Assembly (NCBI RefSeq): GCF_900115345.1
Contig: NZ_FOWC01000001.1
Location: 1,550,001 to 1,614,000 of the forward strand
Origin: Amycolatopsis rubida
GTDB lineage: Bacteria; Actinomycetota; Actinomycetes; Mycobacteriales; Pseudonocardiaceae
Direction: 5' to 3'
Length of the DNA stretch: 64,000 bases
In this document: positions 60,054 to 64,000 of the stretch, piece by piece
Layout of the letters: each line of letters starts with the position of its first letter
Position numbering within the stretch: position 1 is the stretch's first letter
The notes under the pieces: generated by a model
What the model saw: the letters and a program-made list of their open reading frames with translations, nothing else
Database searches by the model: none
What the model was told of the DNA's origin: nothing
Made by a program: the position numbers and the translations under genes

Positions 60054-61498
60054 TTGTCGGGGTCGACATCGGGACGTCGCTCACCAAGGCCGTGGTGTTC
60101 GACGAGGACGGCAGCTCCATTGCGAGCGCGTGCACGCCGTCCGAAGTGCACCACCTGCCCGGCGGACGGGTCGAGCAGGATCTCGACCAGGTCGTCGGCA
60201 CTGTCGCGACGGTGGTGCGCGAGGTCGCGGCCGCGCTGCCCGAACCGGTGTCCGCGTTGGCGTTGACCGGACAGGGCGACGGGCTCTGGCTCCGCGACGA
60301 AGCGGGCACCGCGGTGCACCCGGCCATCTCGTGGCTCGACGGCCGGGCGAACACGGTGCTCGCGAAATGGCAGGTCGACGGCGTGGCGGCGGAAGTCTTC
60401 CGCCGTACCGGTTCCGGCATGTTCCCCGGCTGCACCGCGGCCGTAATGTCCTATTTGGACACTCATGAACCCGAGGTGCTCGACCGTGCCGCGGTGGCCG
60501 GATACTGCGTCGATGCGGTGTTGCAACGGCTCACCGGCGAGATCACGGTCGATGTTTCGGACGCGTCGCTGCCGTTCCTGAACCCGGCCACGCGCAGCTA
60601 CGACGACGGTGCGATCGAGGCCTGCGGGCTGGGGCACCGCCGGTCGCTGTTCGCAAAACCAGCTCCGGCGAAGTCCGTGTTCCGGCTCGATCGGCGCGGT
60701 GCCGAATTGCTCGGATTGCCGGTCGGATTGCCCGTCACCGCAGGACCGTTCGACCTGCCGGCCAGTGCCATCGGCGCTGGCGTACGGAAACCGGGCGACG
60801 GCATCCTCACCGCCGGGACCACGCTCGCCTGCCAGGTGCTCACCGCCGACCCGGCGTTCGATCCAGAAGCGGAACCCGCGGGCATGTTCCTGTGCACGCC
60901 CGACGAGCACGAGTACCTGCACGCGATGCCCGCGATGGTCGGCACGGCAGGGATCGATTGGGCCTGCGAGTTGCTGGGCATCAGCGTCGAGGAAATCGAC
61001 CCGCTGCTGGCGAGCAGCAGGCCGGGCGCGCGCGGGGTGCGCGCATTGCCGTTCCTGTCAGTATCGGGCGAACGCGCGCCGTTCGTCGACGCCGGAGCGC
61101 GCGCACAGTTCTCCGGGCTGAGCCTGGAAACCGGCCGGGCCGACCTGGTCCGGGCGCTGTGCGAGTCGATCGCTTACGCCGCACGGCATTGCTTTGACGC
61201 AGCCGGTCTGTCGGGACAGCTCTACGCCTGCGGCGGAGGAGTCCGTTCGCCCGAATGGCTACAGATTTTCGCCGATGTGCTCGGCCGTCCGGTCGTGATC
61301 CCGAGCGATCCCGGCGTCGGCGCGCGCGGTGCCGTGCTCACCGCCGCGGACGCGCTGGGAACGCCCTACGATCGGGATCGCTGGGCAGCGAACTCGCGAA
61401 TGGTCGAGGCCCGGCCCGAGAATGTGGCTGACTACGAGCGCGGTTACGCCGACTACCAGGCTTCCCTGTCTGCCGCGCGCGGACTGTGGAGGCTGTGA
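60050..61498 (+). CDS. FGGY-family carbohydrate kinase (kinase 2 of the polyol locus)
   Basis: The 482-residue kinase has VGVDIGTSLTKAVVFD (3-18), SWLDGRANTVL with the substrate-binding Asp (about 94-104), TAGPFDLPASAIGAGV (about 225-240) and YACGGGVRSPEWLQIFADV (about 389-407). It is only distantly similar to kinase 1, so the two probably act on different substrates. GTG 60050 overlaps the dehydrogenase stop (GTGA), and the aldolase ATG follows its stop directly. The order dehydrogenase-kinase-aldolase suggests oxidation, phosphorylation, then C-C cleavage or decarboxylation. Confidence 0.9.
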   Translation: MIVGVDIGTSLTKAVVFDEDGSSIASACTPSEVHHLPGGRVEQDLDQVVGTVATVVREVAAALPEPVSALALTGQGDGLWLRDEAGTAVHPAISWLDGRANTVLAKWQVDGVAAEVFRRTGSGMFPGCTAAVMSYLDTHEPEVLDRAAVAGYCVDAVLQRLTGEITVDVSDASLPFLNPATRSYDDGAIEACGLGHRRSLFAKPAPAKSVFRLDRRGAELLGLPVGLPVTAGPFDLPASAIGAGVRKPGDGILTAGTTLACQVLTADPAFDPEAEPAGMFLCTPDEHEYLHAMPAMVGTAGIDWACELLGISVEEIDPLLASSRPGARGVRALPFLSVSGERAPFVDAGARAQFSGLSLETGRADLVRALCESIAYAARHCFDAAGLSGQLYACGGGVRSPEWLQIFADVLGRPVVIPSDPGVGARGAVLTAADALGTPYDRDRWAANSRMVEARPENVADYERGYADYQASLSAARGLWRL

Positions 61499-62149
61499 AT
61501 GATCCTGGAGAACGAGCGTGCCGCAGTATGCGAGTACGCCCGCCGCCTGACCGCGGACGGTTTGGTCGTCGGCACGTCAGGCAACGTGTCGGCGCGGGCT
61601 GGCGACTTGGTCGCGGTAACCCCGACCGGTGTTGACTACGCAGCCCTCACTCCCGCCGACATCCCCGTGGTGGACCTCGACGGCAAGACCGCCGACGGCG
61701 CGTTGAAGCCGACGAGTGAACTCCCGATGCACCTGGCCGTGTACACCAGGGCCAGTGACCCCGAATCCGCCCCGGTGAACGCGGTCGTGCACACGCATTC
61801 GGTGCACGCCACCGCAGTGTCCACTTTGGTCACCGAAGTCCCGCCGATCCACTACATGCTCGCGGCAATCGGTCCCACGGCGCGAGTAGCCCCGTACGCG
61901 ACCTACGGCACCACCGAGCTTGCCGACGCGATGCTGCAAGCCCTGGACGATCGCCGAGGCTGCCTCCTGGCCAACCACGGCACGATCACCTATGGCGACT
62001 CGTTGGCGAGTGCGTTCAGCCGGGCTCAGCAATTGGAATGGGTCTGCCAGGTGTGGCTGCTGGCTCGCTCCGCTGGTCTTCCGGCTCTGTTGCCGCCAGC
62101 GGAAATCGAGCTGGTAGTGGAGAAGCTGAAGGGATACGGCCAGCGATGA
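61499..62149 (+). CDS. Class II aldolase/adducin-family protein
   Basis: The 216-residue protein has the zinc-aldolase set: SGNVSAR (27-33, phosphate loop), Glu74 (TSELPMH), His98 and His100 (VVHTHSVH) and His160 (LLANHGT). FucA-type aldolases cleave ketose-1-phosphates, while OtnC-type relatives decarboxylate 3-oxo-tetronate-4-phosphates; both reactions would suit this operon. It starts directly after the kinase stop and is the last gene of the rightward arm. Confidence 0.92.
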   Translation: MILENERAAVCEYARRLTADGLVVGTSGNVSARAGDLVAVTPTGVDYAALTPADIPVVDLDGKTADGALKPTSELPMHLAVYTRASDPESAPVNAVVHTHSVHATAVSTLVTEVPPIHYMLAAIGPTARVAPYATYGTTELADAMLQALDDRRGCLLANHGTITYGDSLASAFSRAQQLEWVCQVWLLARSAGLPALLPPAEIELVVEKLKGYGQR

Positions 62150-62154
62150 CCTGA

Positions 62155-62898
62155 TCAGGGAGAGTGGCGGCTCGCCTTGCTGGCCGCCCTGGCCTGGCGG
62201 ATACCCGCGCTGTGGCGGGTATCTAGGCTGCGGTGGGGACGCTTGAGGCGGTAGCCGTTCTGCGGCGCGGGATTCACCGTCCCGGATTGCGCCGGGTGCC
62301 CAGGCTGGGTCGAAGACCAGGGTTGCGGTGGATGCCCGGGAGCGCCCGGCTGCGGCGGATACCCGGGCTGCGCGGAAACACCGGGCTGCGGCGAAAACCC
62401 GGACTGTCCCAGGTATGCCGCGCCAGGCTGTGTCGCACACCCGCTTGCGGAACTTGCCCGGCGTATCCCGGCGGCGTGAATGGCGCGCCAGGGCTGCCCA
62501 GGTCGCTGGACCGTAGCCCCCGTCGACAGGTTGTGCGCTCGGAAGAGGCTTGGCGAGCGGGGCAGCAGCATCACGATCGTCGGCAGCCCCGCGATGATCG
62601 CGGCAATCCCCGCCGGAGTTGCACGACGGCAAGCACGTGCCGCGAAAGCAAACGCGACAACGAAGCAATCGCCACTACCGCTTGCACAACCGCAGGCACC
62701 ACGAGGAAGCGGGCAGGGCGGAGACCGCGTGTCGCGAGCGGTGCTGCGCCGGACAGCACTGCCGTACTTGGCACGGTCAGCAGCGCATGCACGTAACTCG
62801 GTCGCGGCCTCGGTTCGCGGCACGGTGATCTCGCTGAGCTGGACCACTCCCGCGAGCACCGGCGCATGGACCCGCGGTTGTTCGGCAGATCCGGGCAT
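62155..62898 (-). pseudogene. Pro/Gly/Gln-rich membrane protein gene, apparently degraded
   Basis: Coding-like pieces occur in different frames: a start MPGSAEQPRVHAPVLAGVVQLSEITVP, a hydrophobic stretch (ARFLVVPAVVQAVVAIASL) in a second frame, and a C-terminal low-complexity tract GVSAQPGYPPQPGAPGHPPQPW, with RYPPQRGYPPGQGGQQGE in a third. YPPQPG repeats are common in actinobacterial small membrane proteins. No single frame gives a sensible protein. It may once have been joined to, or paralogous with, the 121-residue gene just upstream. Confidence 0.4.
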
Positions 62899-62930
62899 GC
62901 CGGGATAACAGGACCAGGCCCGTCGGGGGC

Positions 62931-63296
62931 TTATGGCAGCGGGACGAGCGCTCCCACGCCCCCTCGCGCGAACTGGGTCGCCAGGCGTTGCGGCAACGGA
63001 TTCGGGTACAAAATAATCGATGCGAACGGCGACGGCGTGTACCCGGCCCCGCCGTTGCTCTGCAGGTGCACGCTGACGTGGACGTTGCGGTCAGCGGGAA
63101 TCTCGAACGACACCGCACCCCAGGAAACGACGTACTGCCGACCGTCGATTCCCGCGAACGGGATGTATGCGCCAGCGTGGAAAACGTACGTGGAAATGTC
63201 GATCGTGAGCAATCGCCGAGGACCGTCGTGCGGGTCGACGTACGGGATGACATTCGGGGTGGAAGCCAGATCTGGTGGCTCGGTCGGGTCAGTCAT
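62931..63296 (-). CDS. Conserved small protein of unknown function
   Basis: The 121-residue protein (MTDPTEPPDLASTPNVIPYV..) has alternating short strands (LLTIDISTYVFHAGAYIPFAGIDGRQYVVSWGAVSFEIPADRNVHVSVHLQ), suggesting a compact beta-sandwich, and no signal peptide or TM. In related proteins a similar domain is followed by a membrane anchor or Pro-rich region; here the C-terminus stops at VGALVPLP, just before the degraded Pro-rich region, so it could be the surviving N-terminal part of a longer protein. It lies 16 bp after the zinc-ribbon gene. Confidence 0.6.
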   Translation of the reverse strand: MTDPTEPPDLASTPNVIPYVDPHDGPRRLLTIDISTYVFHAGAYIPFAGIDGRQYVVSWGAVSFEIPADRNVHVSVHLQSNGGAGYTPSPFASIILYPNPLPQRLATQFARGGVGALVPLP

Positions 63297-63312
63297 CGGT
63301 CCGGGCCTTCCG

Positions 63313-63786
63313 TCAGGGCGATGAGCGAAGCTTACCCTCGACGGATCGGTCGTCGGGTGCCGAAGACCGGAGAGTCGCGCGCATCCGGCCGATGCGGCGC
63401 AAGATCCGTTCGCGGTTCTTCGTGGCCTTCAGCCAGGCCGGAAGCCTGGCGAGCATAGTCATGCGGGGTTGCTGAACAGGAAGTTGCTGCTCCCGAAGTC
63501 GAGCAACGACGTAGGCTTCGAGGTGGTCCAGGTGTCGTTTGTTGTAGGCCCACAGCACATGCTCGTCGAAGTCGGCTTGCAGCCACAACGGGTGCCGCAG
63601 GAAAGGGTCACACGCGGTCCCCGGCGGAGTTGGCCCGAGTTGAACGCGGTTTCGCGCATCCTGCGCGTGGCCGTAACGACCGCACACTAGCCGCCTCGGG
63701 GCGAACAGGATTTTCTCCGTCGGCGGCGTGCCTGGTACGACGCCGACTTTCGCGCAGCGCTCGCAACGAGGGCAACGAACCAGCAC
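63313..63786 (-). CDS. Zinc-ribbon-like protein of unknown function
   Basis: The 157-residue protein starts LVRCPRCERC with Cys5, Cys8 and Cys11 and has a second knuckle RRLVCGRYGH at about 31-40, where Tyr38 stands in place of the expected fourth Cys. The middle DPFLRHPLWLQADFDEHVLWAYNKRHLDHLEAYVVARLRE and LARLPAWLKATKNRERIL are a pattern seen in actinobacterial TFIIB-type zinc-ribbon proteins of unknown role. GTG 63786 is the start. The missing ligand may weaken metal binding. Confidence 0.7.
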   Translation of the reverse strand: MLVRCPRCERCAKVGVVPGTPPTEKILFAPRRLVCGRYGHAQDARNRVQLGPTPPGTACDPFLRHPLWLQADFDEHVLWAYNKRHLDHLEAYVVARLREQQLPVQQPRMTMLARLPAWLKATKNRERILRRIGRMRATLRSSAPDDRSVEGKLRSSP

Positions 63787-63926
63787 CTCATCAGCGGCGA
63801 AATCCCATGCCCACAGCTGCTGGTCGCGAAACCGCTCTCCCGCCGTCGCGACTGGCCGCCAATCCCATCCGGGAATCCTGACGTTCTCCTGTCCGAGACG
63901 TCAACCAGAATGAAGCTGTTCCGCGA

Positions 63927-64000
63927 TCAGAACTGGTAGTACAAGAACGGGCTGAACGTCCCCGTAGCCACCAGGATCGCCGCATAAACCAATCCCACTG
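63927..64000 (-). CDS. C-terminal end of a membrane protein, probably an MBOAT-family O-acyltransferase
   Basis: Only the last 23 codons are in the window: VGLVYAAILVATGTFSPFLYYQF, then TGA at 63929-63927. A final hydrophobic helix ending in F-x-YFQF-like residues is typical of AlgI/MBOAT acyltransferases. The rest lies beyond the edge, so the call rests on the C-terminus alone. Confidence 0.4.
   Translation of the reverse strand, partial: VGLVYAAILVATGTFSPFLYYQF

Noticed and set aside
1..64000. CRISPR arrays, rRNA or tRNA genes, insertion sequences, phage genes
   Set aside because: I found no regularly spaced direct repeats with unique spacers, no tRNA-like T-arm plus acceptor pairs, and no transposase, integrase or phage structural proteins on either strand.

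Overview
The window is high-GC DNA with dense genes, frequent GTG/TTG starts, many ATGA/GTGA overlaps and several apparently leaderless promoters. It fits a filamentous actinobacterium of the Pseudonocardiaceae, most like Amycolatopsis. The genus is an inference from gene content and order. The gene order DUF3180 - Pro-rich membrane protein - DUF2520 - panC - panD - coaX - lysS - lsr2 - clpC, followed further on by mhuD and mutY/carbonic anhydrase, parallels the Mycobacterium tuberculosis segment Rv3605c-Rv3588c. Here that backbone is interrupted by extra genes and decaying accessory genes.

0-8 kb: an edge-truncated MerR regulator, DUF3180, a DUF6779-type protein and a PrsW-type protease, then the pantothenate/CoA operon (DUF2520, panC, panD, coaX). 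8-15 kb: an ECF41-like sigma factor facing an NmrA-like SDR gene, an SMR exporter preceded by a guanidine-III riboswitch, a methyltransferase, lysS, lsr2, an AraC/DinB-like pair, and a FhuF-like iron reductase with an IdeR/DtxR box. 15-27 kb: clpC with a strong terminator, a kinase-like protein, a membrane-anchored Hsp70-like protein, pyroglutamyl peptidase with a secreted M1 peptidase, and a large SARP/NB-ARC/TPR regulator. 27-36 kb: an amidohydrolase, a decayed SRPBCC/AraC pair, a DrrAB-type ABC exporter, an EEP/GNAT pair, Sir2 with mhuD, a decayed AAA ATPase containing two short repeats, and a second M1 peptidase (a lipoprotein). 36-45 kb: a hydrolase, a Tat-exported PGRP amidase, mutY, carbonic anhydrase, a LacI regulator, a Zur-boxed zinc ABC operon, a broken SDR gene beside an HxlR regulator, and an AlgX/AlgJ-like envelope protein.

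45-51 kb: three tandem DUF445 membrane proteins, then a long coiled-coil protein with a near-perfect 11-residue repeat. 51.8-62.1 kb: a compact polyol or sugar-acid catabolic locus. One arm is histidine phosphatase - DeoR - RbtT/DalT-like MFS - FGGY kinase. The divergent arm is HAD - DAK-type kinase - RpiB - 2-hydroxyacid dehydrogenase - FGGY kinase - class II aldolase. Three matching 13-bp palindromes at the two promoter regions tie the locus to one regulator, presumably the DeoR protein. The combination is consistent with a tetrose/tetritol route but does not match one textbook pathway, so it is my main candidate for an undescribed system. 62-64 kb: a Pro-rich pseudogene, two small genes and the 3' end of a probable MBOAT acyltransferase.
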